From positions 762,501-826,500 of the forward strand of contig JAWNZC010000003.1 in NCBI GenBank assembly GCA_035771165.1: a stretch of DNA of 64,000 nucleotides, read 5' to 3'. The notes under the pieces are model-generated. The model was not told the DNA's origin. It was given only the letters and a program-made list of their open reading frames with translations, and ran no database searches. This DNA is from Paragorgia papillata (taxonomy: Eukaryota > Cnidaria > Anthozoa > Scleralcyonacea > Coralliidae). Made by a program: the position numbers and the translations under genes. Positions within the stretch are counted from its first letter, which is position 1; each line of letters begins with the position of its first letter. Shown here piece by piece: positions 9,589-19,759 of the stretch.

Positions 9589-10791
9589 GGGACCGGTCAT
9601 AAAGTAATTACTAGAAGGGGGTGGAGGATAAATGATATGTGTAAGTACGTATTTTCGTACCCTCCCAAAAAGTCTGGAAAAATCTTCATAACCCCCTGCA
9701 AAGTATGTGAATATGTTCACACCCCCCCCCCCCCCCATAAATCCTGTTCCAACACTGTCTGTCTGTGCGACGTTTATCTATACTTTGAAATTCGCCAGTT
9801 GGTTGTAATTCTCCCCACTTGTTGTGGTAAACATATCCTCCACATTTTCTTCAGTCTCGGATTCGTCAGTCGTTTCTGTGTTTGATTCTGACATACCGGC
9901 GAGGGTGTCATTTAAAACCATGTCCTCGCTAATTTCATCAGCAGATGAGCTACTGTCGCTATCACTATCATCACTGTTTTCTTGCTCCATTGCGTTGACT
10001 TCAAAAACATTTAACTGGCTCGCGATATGTCCTTGAATGACTCTGATTTTCTCTGTCTCTCTCAATTTCAAAGAATGCAGCATTCCGTGATGTGATAAGT
10101 ACTTATTCAGGTCTGAAACGTTCAACTTCTTTAAAAGACCATCGTTAAACATGGCAATCCAGTCATAGTCCTCAAACTTTTTGTTCCTTTCTTGCTGTGT
10201 TTTTAATTGTCGTTTCTCTGCCCTCTTCTTTTTGTTGTTGATCTCAAGATGCTTCAAATGGTCAACATACTTCTTTACAAGCACTTCACTGACAATGAAA
10301 GTCTTACTGAACTGTTTGATCTCTTCATCAGTGTCCAACCTTCCCCAGCCATGTGATCTTTTGTTTGTTTCCTGGGTTGAAAATCATCTGTTGTTCTCTC
10401 TTTCCCATCTATGTGTGTTGGAGTGTCAAAGACGCTCTTGTAATGATACCCATCTGCCTCATAATCTGGATATGGCTGAGGAATCCTGGCGCAAGGCGGT
10501 CTAACCCAGGGGTGAGTGTTGCAATATTCAAGCTGACTCTACCTCATCAGGTTGTAATGGTATGAGTGAGCGTGCAAGTATTGACATTTCAGATTTATCA
10601 GATTTGTATTCCAAACGTTCCACAGATCCTGAACCCTGCTTTTCATGTGACATTGAATCGGACTGAGACGTGTATACTTTGTATTGATTTAATAATTATA
10701 GTAAAACATACAAATTTTTCCTTTAAGTCAATTTTTTTACATACCCCCCTGAATATCCTCCACCCCCCTCTAGTACTTTATGACCGGTCCC
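9589..10791. mobile_element. 1.2 kb DNA element, GGGACCGG termini, 3-bp TSD
   Basis: Inverted termini GGGACCGGTCATAAAGTA followed by a G-rich GGGGGTGGAGG stretch at both ends, about 38 bases alike. Flanking TAA at 9586-9588 and 10792-10794 is a possible 3-bp target duplication, as PIF/Harbinger elements make (TWA). Contains the acidic/basic ORF at 9778-10338 but no transposase that I recognise. A poly-C run at 9723-9736 lies inside. Confidence 0.7.
9778..10338 (-). pseudogene. SAP-like, acidic ORF carried by the Harbinger-like element
   Basis: 186 codons on the minus strand. Basic helical region (KKRAEKRQLKTQQERNKKFE), then LKKLNVSDLNKYLSHHGM with KIRVIQGHIASQL, which fits a SAP-type DNA-binding helix pair, then a strongly acidic serine-rich tail (SDDSDSDSSSSADEISED). 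Upstream on the same strand, 10640-10340, similar-looking but frame-broken coding sequence can be read, so the gene is 5'-damaged. SAP motifs bind AT-rich DNA. I suspect a captured fragment of a transposon-encoded protein. Confidence 0.45.
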
Positions 10792-12533
10792 TAAAATTGA
10801 ATGTGATATTTGTATGTTATGTTGTAGGTAGTTTAAAATGAAACAACAATGAAGGAAGAACTTAACGGTGAAGCAACATGACAACTTAATACAGAATATA
10901 ATTGAACTGTGTCATTTATAGTTTTCAAACTTTGTCAATGATTTGATTAAAGAAAAGTTTTACAATTCATGAGTGTATTTTGTCTTGTGTAGTTTGATTC
11001 TGTATAAATGTACTATATCATTAATGATAAATTTTAAAAATGTAATCTGTTCTCTGGCTTCTGTATGTTATGAAATTTGTGGCAGAACTAATACTGTACG
11101 ATCAGTGTGTACTACTGATCAACAAGGCCAGTGTTTGATGTTTAAAGTCAAAACAAATCAAGCTAATCTTTATGTTAAACTTCACAACGATGTGGCGGAT
11201 AACATTTGCAAACTGGCTAAAACAAGAATCTTGGCAAAGGTATAGTCACAAAACTAATTATATTGTAAAATTTATACAAGATTTTTAGTTGTAGGCAAAT
11301 ATGTAGGCCCCAATTGCCCAAATTAGACAACCCTATCTCAGAAAATAATAAACTCATTTTGATTATTCCTATGAATGCCAGGATAACTTATTTGAATCAT
11401 TTCCCCGAGTTTTCTGTGAGTGAAAAATTATATATTGTTCAACTAGGCACATCCACTGATCTATACAGTTGGGCACATCAGGTAGTAAAATAACAGCATA
11501 ATATAATACCACAGCAGTTGTTCGTGTGTAGCTTGTTCAGTTGATCAAATTTCCTGATTTCATTCAGTCCTTTAGCAGTATACCCATATTCTGAGTAAAT
11601 TCTGAATGAGAACAACCTGGGAGTTCGCTCCATCGAACTCGCAAATTCCGTTTTTCCCAACATTTTGGGGCTAAATAAATAACTACAAGTTTTCTCTCCA
11701 AATGCTTCACGTGTCCTTTCTTCCTCGTGATAAAAAAAGTTCGTCCTAACCCGAAGGAGAAAAATGCCTTTATATACGAAAACTATAATTGTGCAACAGT
11801 AAAATATAGCGAAAGTGGGGCCATCCAACATGGCGGCTGTTGCCGACTTCCGACCACTTCCGACTTCAATTTCAGACAACAGATGCTCTATCCAGTCTCT
11901 TATATAGATCAGTGGATGTACCTCGACGCCAACAACCTCTACGGTTGGGCCATGAGTCAGAACCTTCCAACCGGTGGATTCAGGTATGTGAGTGAGGCTG
12001 AACTGAAAAACCGGCTAGAGGATGATAGCCAGACTGGAATGATACTTGAGGTTGATCTCGAGTACCCACCAGCTCCCGAAAAGATGGAAATACAGGAAGG
12101 CATGCTTTTGGACTACTGCCGGGGGATTAGGGAGAAGTTTAGTGTCAGCGTTGGTGGTGTTAGTAAGCTGGTGACCAATCTGATGGACAAGGAGAGGTAT
12201 GTCGTTCATTATAGGAACTTGAAGCTGTATGTCAAACTGGGGATGAGGGTCCACCGAGCCTTGTTGTTCGATCAGTCCCCCTGGTTGAAGCAGTACATCG
12301 ACTTCAACAGGGTTAAAAGAACAGCTGCCAAGAACGCTTTCCAAAAGGACTTTTTTAAGTGATGAACAACAGCGTATTCGGCAAAACGATGGAGAACCTG
12401 AAGAAACATGTGGATGTCCGATTGGTCACCAGTGAAGAGAAGCTGATGAAACTAGCCTCCAAACCAACTTTCGTGTCTGCTAAAATATTCAATGAAAACC
12501 TGGTCGCTGTCCACAACGTCAAGGAGGTGTTAA

Positions 12534-13069
12534 AGTGCCAATGCAGCGAAATTTAACCCCAGTTTTTTATGATTGCATTTGAAAGAACACTTAAAATGAC
12601 AACGTAACATCTTTCGTAGAATTTCGTTTCCTTGCTTCATTCTTGAGATATTCAAGTTTGTTTGATATGCAAATGTCATACTTATGACATCACACTGCAT
12701 AATGACTTTTTAGAAAAGTGTGATTTTCTTTGGGAGTGCTTATCGAAAGTACTTAATAAAAATTTACACTTGCATGTATGTAGCCATGACTGATCACTAA
12801 ACGTGTGTAGCTGGGTGTAAAATATTTGGACTATCCTAAAATTGATGTAAAAAATGTAAAATTGATGATAAAAGTCATGCAGTATGATGTCATAAGTATG
12901 ACATTTACATATCAAACAAACCTGAATATTTCAAGAATGAACCAACCAAACGAAATTCTACGAAATATGTTACGTTGTCATTTTAAGTGTTCTTTCAAAT
13001 ATTTATTAAATTTCAAATATTTAATAAATTTCATAAAAAACTGGGGTGAAATTTCGCTGCATTGGCACT
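12534..13069. mobile_element. 536-bp MITE with TTAA target duplication
   Basis: Termini AGTGCCAATGCAGCGAAATT are inverted at the two ends, and the arms remain alike for about 170 bases. TTAA lies on both sides (12530-12533, 13070-13073), the signature of piggyBac or Kolobok-type insertion. It sits inside the polymerase reading frame. Removing one TTAA and the element would restore the codon phase at the junction. No coding capacity. Confidence 0.88.
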
Positions 13070-13691
13070 TTAACGCTGAACCGACCGGCTCACGTTGGGA
13101 TGTGTATTTTGGATCTGTCGAAGACGTTGATGTACGATTTTCATTATGGCTATGTGTTAGAGAAGTATGGGACCTCGGCCAAGTTGTTGTTCACGGACAT
13201 GGACAGTCTGACGTACGAAATCTGAAGCTGAAGTTTGACAACTCTGATTATCCGGAACGTTCGCCGTACTTCAACAAGTCTAACAAAAAGGTTATCAGAA
13301 AGATGAAGGATGAAGCAGCTGGTGTTCCCATAATAGAGTTTGTTGGTTTGGGAAGTAAGATGTACTCGTACATACAGGAAAACGGAACGGGTGGTAGAAC
13401 CGCGAAAGGGATAAAAGAAGAGTGTTACTAAGAAACAAATCAAACACGAGAACTACAAAGACACTCTTTCGGCCAGAGATTTATGTTCAGATGAAAACCA
13501 TTCATAGTGTCGGACATCAGCTGGGTAGTTACAAAATCAACAAGGTATCGCTCTCATGTTTCGACGACAAGAGGTACCTGCTGGAAGACAGGATTAATTC
13601 CTACGCATACGGACATAAGAATATTGAATCCCCAGCGGCAATTCCCCCAAACCTGCCATGCCAACGAAACCAAAACCAAAACCAACTTTGA

Positions 13692-13857
13692 AACCAAAAC
13701 TCTAATTTATGGGTCAAAAGCTATTGTGTATTATGCATAACACTAACCACGACTTCACACGGTTAATAATTAATTAATTAATTAATGAGTGAGGTAATTT
13801 ACATACGGTTGGGGCGCGCCACCTGCTCCCGAAAAGTGGTGGAGGAAAAACTGGAAA
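13692..13857. other. Polymerase 3' flank
   Basis: Short spacer with a TAAT repeat (13768-13787) and no gene. Separates the convergent polymerase and zinc-finger genes, so both 3' ends lie here. Confidence 0.5.
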
Positions 13858-14297
13858 CTAACTAAACTCCACCTTGTGATCTTCCTTTCTGTGTTGGTCT
13901 CTCTTACTTCTAAACGCCACTCCACACATTTCACACTCATACCTTACCCCGAGGTGTTCCGACTCAATGTAGTGTATGAGCTGGTGTTTTTGCCGGTTTT
14001 TGTAGTCACACTGGTCACATCTGAAGTCGGAGGCGTGAACAAGGTCCTTATGAAAGTCCAATTCAGTCTTCGAACTGTAGTCCAATCCACACGTTCTACA
14101 CCTATAAGTCTTAACCGTCAATTAACCGTCAAATGTACGGTTGTGATATGACAGCTCAGACCGCACTCCGAAACAAAGAGCCTATGACAAGTCTCACATT
14201 CGCGGTCACCAACAACCTTGAGGTGTGTGTTATTAATATGTCTATTCAGACTCGACTTGTTAGCAAAGGATTTGTGACATGTTTCACACTCAACCAT
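13858..14297 (-). pseudogene. Five-finger C2H2 protein of Polinton-1
   Basis: ATG at 14297. Fingers read in order on the minus strand: CETCHKSFANKSSLNRHINN, CETCHRLFVSECGLSCHITT, then after a frame break at 14118-14121 CRTCGLDYSSKTELDFHKDL, CDQCDYKNRQKHQLIHYIES and CEMCGVAFRSKRDQHRKEDH. C2H2 fingers bind DNA or protein. In the Polinton this gene faces the polymerase and is transcribed from a promoter near 14300-14440 that is repeated elsewhere in the window. A damaged second copy lies at 31245-31633. Possible regulator of element genes. Confidence 0.7.
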
Positions 14298-14333
14298 TAG
14301 CAGGGTATACCGACAAACCCCTAGAGTAGTATA

Positions 14334-14445
14334 TACCCCCGATTGGGGGTACGGCCACGCCGGCCAAACTTGACAAAATCTATGTTTTAACAAAACAGCC
14401 CACAAATTGGTCGCATTATTCAGGAAGTCGCGCCCCAAGGCCATC
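14334..14445. repeat. Polinton-1 promoter-like repeat, copy 1
   Basis: Starts GATTGGGGGTACGGCCACGC and ends near GGAAGTCGCGCCCC. Related copies are at 14950-15045, 31660-31762 and, inverted, at 31875-31972. It lies immediately upstream of the minus-strand C2H2 gene, so promoter or element-end function is plausible. Confidence 0.65.
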
Positions 14446-14722
14446 CTAAAGGACAAACCTTCCCCCACCCTTCCGGTAAGTACTGTTGAGGAAAGTCATC
14501 TTTTTGTAGCACTTGCCAATGATCCAAAAAATAACCTTTCCGTTTAAACAAAGATTTAAATACATCGGCTCTACAATCAAATGTCAATGTCTCCTTCCTC
14601 CTGTTGTGTTTCAGAGCCTCCTCAACTTTCGCTCTTAATATGTCAGCAAACTCACGAACATCGTAGGTACTGGGATTGGGATTATTGTGGTATTCAGTAT
14701 CAGTAAAAATATTCAGTATCAC
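14420..14722 (-). CDS. Hypothetical Polinton-1 ORF
   Basis: Minus-strand frame with TYDVREFADILRAKVEEALK and RADVFKSLFKRKGYFLDHWQ. It is helical and charged, with no domain I know. It overlaps the promoter-like repeat at its 3' end, so the last 15-20 residues are probably not native. It may be the 5' part of another minus-strand element gene truncated by rearrangement. Confidence 0.3.
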   Translation of the reverse strand: MILNIFTDTEYHNNPNPSTYDVREFADILRAKVEEALKHNRRKETLTFDCRADVFKSLFKRKGYFLDHWQVLQKDDFPQQYLPEGWGKVCPLGWPWGATS

Positions 14723-14945
14723 TATAGGTATTCTAGAAAGTCATAACTGCAATTTAGGCTACTGTCGTAGTCTGTGGAGAGGGGGTATAAAATTTACAGT
14801 CTTTATACTGTACCTAATATGCAAGCATCTGTGATATTGCTTTCTGGTTCATAGCTGGCATCGTAGCGTGAGTAGCCCTGCCATAATGCTAGGTATTCCG
14901 ACTCTTCCTATACAAATTATTTACATATAATCTCATTAAGTAGTA
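14723..14945. other. Spacer without recognised content
   Basis: AT-rich, no coding or structural signal that I can name. Confidence 0.3.
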
Positions 14946-14949
14946 TAGC

Positions 14950-15150
14950 GATTGGGGGTACGGGCGCACCTGCCAAATTTAACAATTTATTTTTTAACAA
15001 ATCACCCCCCAAATGGCCACATTACTCGAGAAGTCGCGCCATACCGCCTCCCCAGATCAATCGAAAAAAACGACCGTTTTCGGCCGTTTATAGCTGCCCC
15101 CCCTTTTATTTTTTTCGGACATGCCAGGCGATCGGTCATCGGAAAGGTTG
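14950..15150. repeat. Polinton-1 end-like repeat, copy 2
   Basis: Begins GATTGGGGGTACGGGCGCAC and includes CACCCCCCAAATGGCCACAT, GAAGTCGCGCC, a CGACCGTTTTCGGCCG palindrome-like patch and TTTTTTTCGGACATGCCAGG. The reverse complement of most of it occurs at 31790-31972. The two copies probably represent the same outer segment of related Polintons. Confidence 0.65.
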
Positions 15151-15152
15151 GG

Positions 15153-15350
15153 CCCTTACAATAAAGTCTATATGCAATGTTCCAATTGCCTATAGAAGCC
15201 TATAGGCACCTATAGTCGTCCATAGGCTAATGGGATCCTCTATAGGTCGCCTATAGAAAACGTTCCAATTGCCTATAGAAGCCTATAGGTTTCCTATAGG
15301 ATCCTATAGGTTGGCCTATAGGCAAGGGCTATAGACTTTTTTTGTAAGGG
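15153..15350. mobile_element. Foldback MITE built of CCTATAGG repeats
   Basis: Ends CCCTTACAATAAAGTCTATA and the inverse of CCCTTACAAAAAAAGTCTAT. The interior is an array of TATAGG/CCTATA units, each self-complementary. A related element (termini CCCATAC) flanks the PAT-like retroelement at 17252-17331 and 30899-30970. No coding capacity. Confidence 0.7.
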
Positions 15351-15650
15351 GGCTGTTAGATGTAATAAGCATGGGGAGGGAATGCAGTTGCACTTCCCAG
15401 TGAAGGTGCGGGGAGGGAATGCAGTTGCACTTCCCAGTGGAACTGGTGCGGTTGTATATATCCTGGTTGCCACTTAAATACACCAATGACAATGATACTG
15501 GTAACATAATCCCTTGTAAAAGGGCTCCTTTGGAAAAAGATTCAGTTGAAGTTATTAAAGTAGCTGCTTGATACAAGTAAATGTGTAAATTTAAACTATT
15601 CATTAATAATTCACGAGAAAAGACAAAAGAAATGGCTTCCTAATTAGTAG
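15351..15650. other. No recognised gene; short 42-bp duplication
   Basis: Contains a near-exact duplication of gggagggaatgcagttgcac around 15373 and 15412. Otherwise nothing identified. Confidence 0.5.
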
Positions 15651-15659
15651 TTGTTAATC

Positions 15660-15698
15660 GGATACAGCATTGATGTTTTATTAATCAATGCTGTATCC
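15660..15698. repeat. Short hairpin
   Basis: GGATACAGCATTGAT pairs with ATCAATGCTGTATCC across a 9-base loop. Confidence 0.8.
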
Positions 15699-15777
15699 AA
15701 GCTGAAATGACTTGTTTTTGCCTTTTCTAGTTTTCTACGGCTTTCAAACAAAGTATTCATCATATCATGTACACTAT

Positions 15778-15898
15778 AAATAGTTTGAGTAATAGATACA
15801 ATATGAGCGGCTGAACTGTATGGGATTTACAATGGATTGCCTATGTAAATCCCATACAGCTAGGCCGCTCATATTGTATATATTACTTAAATAGTTTG
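15778..15898. repeat. Foldback element (about 55-bp arms)
   Basis: ACAATATGAGCGGC and CTGTATGGGATTTACA in the left arm pair with TGTAAATCCCATACAG and GCCGCTCATATTGT in the right arm. The pairing extends outward through AAATAGTTT-type sequence. A MITE or hairpin RNA precursor; no evidence decides. Confidence 0.75.
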
Positions 15899-16397
15899 TA
15901 TAAATATGGAATGATGATACTTTATACTGTTGAAATTAACAATACTATATATAATAATATATACACTGTATTTCAAAGTCATTTGCATTTTCTCTTGTTC
16001 TTTTTTTCTGGACTTCCCAATTTGTTTAGCCTTTTTGCACGTTTCCACCTCACTCTTAGGCTGCTTCTCTTCAGGTTCCACTTCAACTACCACATTGCTC
16101 AGGCAATCCTGCTTACTCTCCCTGCAGTGTTCTCACTTCCTAGTAACCCAGTAGTCGGTATCTTGCGTTGAATATTGCCTTTTAGGACGTTCTCGATGAT
16201 AAAGGGTTGATTGACGATGCTCCATGCGGAGGACATCTGCATGACTATCCCAGTTGTTGCATTTTGGCCTCACTACATTGCGAGCTGCGTCATTTTTCTC
16301 TACAGCTGAAAGAACAATACAGTATTAGAAAAAATACTCAGGTAGCAAATTTAATCTATTCCAGGCACCTCTGCATCTTAAAAGATTTTTTGTATGT
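15899..16397. other. No recognised gene
   Basis: Open frames exist on both strands but none shows a domain. No structural signal was found. Confidence 0.3.
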
Positions 16398-16540
16398 GCA
16401 CTGCACTGCACTGCACTGCACTGCACTGCACTGCACTGCACTGCACTGTTGTACTGTACTGTACTGTACTGTACTGTACTGTGCTGTGCTGTACTGTACT
16501 GTACTGTACTGTAATGTAATGTACTGTACTGTACTGTAGC
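16398..16540. repeat. Pentanucleotide microsatellite CTGCA then CTGTA
   Basis: About ten CTGCA units (16398-16446) change to CTGTA units, with a few GCTGT and AATGT variants, to 16540. Long open frames across it on both strands arise from the repeat and are not genes. Confidence 0.95.
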
Positions 16541-16744
16541 TTACCTTGCCCAGAAAACTGCTTAATATTTCCATATTTTTCCAAAAAATAACAAATATGA
16601 TAAGCTGTAACATGCATGTATGGTGTCACATTAGCTTTTCCATATCCCTTCCTTTTGTGGCCAAGACTCAGGAAGAGATTTACCCATCTTTTGATCTGTA
16701 CAAATGGGAATATTTAAGCAAACTATGTTAGTCATAAAAAAATA

Positions 16745-16860
16745 ATAGAATACTCTAAAAGGTTGGTGTATTGCCAAGATAGTGTATAGGAGATCCAATG
16801 TTTTTGAGCGACGGCCTTTCATGTATTTCAGTGCTACACCAACCTTTTAGAGTATTCTAT
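16745..16860. mobile_element. 116-bp MITE with 26-bp perfect TIRs
   Basis: ATAGAATACTCTAAAAGGTT with GGTGTA at 16745-16770 is the exact inverse of 16835-16860. The interior is unique. No target duplication is obvious. Confidence 0.75.
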
Positions 16861-16991
16861 TTGTATTTCTACATTGCCTATGCAGCATAACACATTTATA
16901 TCACCATATTAGTTATATTCTGGTACTGATAGTTTTGTCCTGGTATGTATTTAAATCAATGTTTGTTACCTCATCTGAGTAGTTTGTTGTA

Positions 16992-17134
16992 TTTTCTGGC
17001 TCCATTGAAGTTATTGTCTTTTTATAGTCCTAAATACAGTAATTGAACATTTTCATTAATAATAAATTATTAATGAAAATGTTCAATTACTGTATTTAGG
17101 ACTATAAAAAGACAACTTCAATGGAGCCAGAAAA
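16992..17134. repeat. 143-bp near-perfect hairpin
   Basis: Arms of about 68 bases (TTTTCTGGCTCCATTGAAGT on the left, its inverse ending CCAGAAAA on the right) differ by one 3-base indel. Centre near 17064 at TTATTAATAATAAATTATTA. Confidence 0.9.
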
Positions 17135-17330
17135 TTAAAGAAGACCTTTTACTGCTTATTTTTCCACAAGAAAACTGAATAAATGTATAAAAACAATTTT
17201 CACCTTCCATATCTGTACGACTGTGGCTCTAGTATCATTGCCCATACGAAACAATGCTATAGGAATTCCTATAGGAAACTGCATTTCCTATAGAAATTTG
17301 GGCCAAAATCTAATAGGAATAAATTTCCTA

Positions 17331-17503
17331 TTCATAATGCTCATAATGATATGCAAAGATACAATATGGGTATGATAAACTGCTAAATGGAAATGTATGC
17401 AGAGGGACACGTGCGTTGCGTAATCAGATGGCTATAAATACGGGATCCGATCAGAACACTCCCTTCTTGCTCAGTTACACCGGTCGGGCGTGTGATGGAG
17501 AAC
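17331..17503 (+). repeat. Split direct repeat A1 with TATA promoter
   Basis: Matches 30563-30756 apart from an internal indel of about 30 bases. Contains CACGTG (17408-17413) and TATAAATA (17433-17440). GATCAGAACACTC about 20-30 bases downstream is a likely start region, 100 bases before the gag ATG. Confidence 0.85.
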
Positions 17504-17561
17504 TCTTATTTTGTCCTTTCGCCTTCGTACGAGCCCGTGAATATTGTGAATATTAGTTAGA

Positions 17562-19103
17562 ATGGCAGACAACGATGCTCCTAAAGTCCAATACGCTGTT
17601 AATCAACCGGACACGGCAGCGGACCCAGCTCTGGAACTACCACAAGAACTAAACGCTGAGGTACAACAAGACGTGTTGGCACAAGACGATGCTCAACCGG
17701 GAGAACTGGAAGTAATAAGAGTTTATGTTTGTGATATCATCTGGTAATCTATGGGAGTCTTTTTGTAAGCTAGACGAGTAGTATATACTGTTATTCGGGT
17801 GTACTGTAGCATGTCTTCTCTCTCGAGTTGTAATTTCGCTTGTTGTTCTGACTTATTCGTGCATGTTACATTGTTCTGATGTCAGTGTTGTGTTATTCTT
17901 CTTGCGAGGTCACTACTCATGTGTGTAGTTCTTTAAGTGGGGAAAGTTCCCCACGAGGCTGAGAGTTCAACGTTGACTTATAATGTGGGTGAAAATTTAC
18001 TAGAAATTAATCATGTGGGTGAGACTTCACCGATCATTTACCTGGGTTACAATTTACCAATCATTTATTGTGGGTGAGCATTCACCAATCGTTTACCGTG
18101 GGTGAGAATTCACCAATCATTTACAGTGGATGAGAGTTCACCGATCATTTCCAGTGGGTGAGAATTCACCGATCACTTATAGTGGGTGAGGATTCACCGA
18201 TCATTTACAGTGAGTGAGACTTCACTGATCATTTATAGTGGGTGAGAATTCACCGATCGTTTATAGTGCGTGAGAACTACCGATCATTTATAGTGGGTGA
18301 GAATTCACCGATCGTCTACTGTGGGTGAGAATTCACCGACTATTTACAGCACATCTTACCATGTGCGCTCGTTAGTAATTTTGCTGCATTTTGTCATGGT
18401 TGATGAAATTGGTTGTCTCTGAAAATGGTTGTAATACTTCCTAAAACATGATGTACACTATTGTGTTGAGGCGGGATGTCTCCTGCGTCTGTTTATATGT
18501 GAGCACAGATTGAATATTCGCTTTGTGTCTCAGTTTGTTTTGTTTCTGTCTGTTTTGATATAATAGAAACTGAAGAGAGATTTTGAGCAGTTGCAGAAGT
18601 CAGTGGAAGAATTTTCAAAGCTCTCCATGGCTTCGATATTAAAGAAAGCCCTTGACTACACAACGCGACCACCGTCAGAATTTAATAAATACGAGGCTCT
18701 TGAAATGTATGAGACGTTACAGAATACGACTCGCGACAACAAACATGAGCGGCAAGAATATTATCGTTTAGCTTATCAGATGGCCAGGAGTAAAATAGAA
18801 TTCCCCAATCAGCATTTCCGGTCTCTGGTACTTCAATTGCTTGGAGACAAAGACCACCAGAAAGTCTTTGAGGTGGTGGTGAAGGTAGAGAAGTCCTTTG
18901 GCGAACTGCCGTCGGCGAGGGCGTTACCGTACCGTTCAAACGTATCGCCATACAGAGGTCGGTCAATGAGAGATGCTGGAGTCCTCAGGTGCTTCTACTG
19001 TAACAGATCTGGTCATGTCTGGGCGATATGTCTGGCACGGAAGTCGGAGTCAGCGCCGCCTTCCACTTCTAAATTCAATGCGCGTGATAAACAGAAGAAA
19101 TAG
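17562..19103 (+). CDS. Spliced gag of the PAT-like element
   Basis: Exon 1 17562-17711 (50 codons, acidic, MADNDAPKVQYAVNQPDTAA start). Exon 2 18567-19103 (178 codons plus stop). The intron has donor GAA|GTAATAAG and acceptor TTTGATATAATAG|AAA after a strong T-rich tract, phase 0. The join restores a coiled-coil start. Exon 2 has a helical capsid-like region and a C-terminal zinc knuckle CFYCNRSGHVWAIC (C-x2-C-x4-H-x4-C), then a basic tail ending DKQKK. Gag packages the element RNA. The reading frame is intact, unlike the RT. Splicing is inferred from sequence only. Confidence 0.75.
17935..18350. repeat. About 28-bp minisatellite inside the gag intron
   Basis: More than a dozen imperfect copies of GTGGGTGAGAATTCACCGAT plus CATTTACA. 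Each unit has a self-complementary GGTGAGAATTCACC core, so the intron RNA can form serial hairpins. Confidence 0.9.
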
Positions 19104-19446
19104 GCCTTATGTTTTGTCTTTGTTGGGTATCGAGACTGCGACTTTATCTCTTTAGTGTTGCACTCAGTTGTGTTAAATGAGAATTATATTCTTGACTATA
19201 ATACAATGTCTTCCATGCTTGTAGTAAATGTGGTGTTTAGTTATGTAACTTCGGCTCCTGTATTGTCTCTGATATGAATCTGGACTCTTTGAATTTATTA
19301 TAATAAGTCACAGAGAGTTGAAAGCTTTGAAAACGGGGTATCTAAACAAAACCCTCCTGGTCATACTGGGTCAAAGCTGTCTTCTTTCTTTTGATGGGTG
19401 AGGTTTTCCCCTCCAGATTCACCCCCTCGTGTTATTTCCCTTTTAG
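19104..19446 (+). other. Spacer or second intron of the PAT-like element
   Basis: No coding signal. Ends in a T/C-rich tract and TTTTAG at 19441-19446, a good acceptor for the frame that follows, so this may be an intron of the RT transcript. Confidence 0.4.
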
Positions 19447-19639
19447 GTCATATTTTCCTGGCCATGGCAAAAGATTGATTCCTTTGATGACATAGTTCGT
19501 ACGGTAGCACCAACTAACAATATACGTTGGGTTAATGTGGGGGGAGAACCCTTACCGGTCAGCGGAGAGATGGCAGCAAATGACCACCTTTTTAATAAAA
19601 ACGGTGAGGCTAGTGGAGACAGGAGAGATGGTAGGCGAT
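19447..19639 (+). pseudogene. 5' exon of PAT RT frame, cut by the 7.7 kb transposon
   Basis: After the acceptor the frame reads IDSFDDIVRTVAPTNNIRWV and NVGGEPLPVSGEMAANDHLF, hydrophilic and typical of the poorly conserved N-terminal region before DIRS RT. It runs into the insertion at 19640 and resumes at 27379. Confidence 0.45.
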
Positions 19640-19759
19640 AAAGGAGGATTACAGTATCTTCCCATAGTCCTTCGCGCGCGTAGTCCACATATTTTCACAT
19701 CAAACGCGCTCAAATTTAAATATCAAAGCCTCAAGATTCTTTAAAGATTACAATGTGAA

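Larger units (their letters stand above)
8787..11914. mobile_element. 3.13 kb DNA transposon with 8-bp TSD in the polymerase
   Basis: Terminal inverted repeats begin CACTGATCTATATAAGAGAC at both ends and stay similar for about 110 bases. The target duplication GATGTACC is present at 8779-8786 and 11915-11922. The TIR interior carries a CCGGAAGT-type motif and GCCATNTTGGATGG, resembling ETS and YY1 sites. Inside I see no transposase. There is a minus-strand open frame at 11478-11879 and an exon-like plus stretch at 11050-11242 ending in a GT, both unrecognised, so the copy looks non-autonomous. Eight-base TSDs occur in hAT, P and Merlin groups; I cannot choose. The Harbinger-like element at 9589-10791 is nested in it. 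Confidence 0.85.
6965..13691 (+). pseudogene. Polinton-1 protein-primed DNA polymerase B, interrupted twice
   Basis: Three blocks: 6965-8786, 11915-12533 and 13070-13691. The first block has the N-terminal region (SSYIDLPKELRNSRKGLINV, INVFGYED), a zinc-binding CVHCLQCF, exonuclease motif I YADFEV, an HNH-like insert (RVRDNCHVTGRYRGSAHQLC) and exo II NLRGYDSHLI. Frameshifts occur near 7025, 8060, 8400 and 8560. The second block opens with the motif YLDANNLYGWAM and ends in NNSVFGKTMEN. The third has [13 protein letters not shown], where the usual D-T-D-S is D-M-D-S, and the C-terminal FDDKRYLLEDRI. The family replicates element DNA from protein-primed ends. Two DNA transposons split it (8787-11914 and 12534-13069). 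Confidence 0.88.

Noticed and set aside
1..15150. Capsid, packaging ATPase or maturation protease genes expected of a full Polinton
   Set aside because: I looked on both strands and saw no Walker-type FtsK-like ATPase or jelly-roll capsid signature; the P-loop at 3900 belongs to the kinase. They may lie outside the window or be lost.
16207..16629. Long cysteine-rich open frames on both strands
   Set aside because: They are translations of the CTGCA/CTGTA pentanucleotide repeat.
17935..18350. Regular about 28-bp repeats resembling a CRISPR array
   Set aside because: Units abut without unique spacers, sit in a eukaryotic-type intron, and no cas gene is present; it is a minisatellite.
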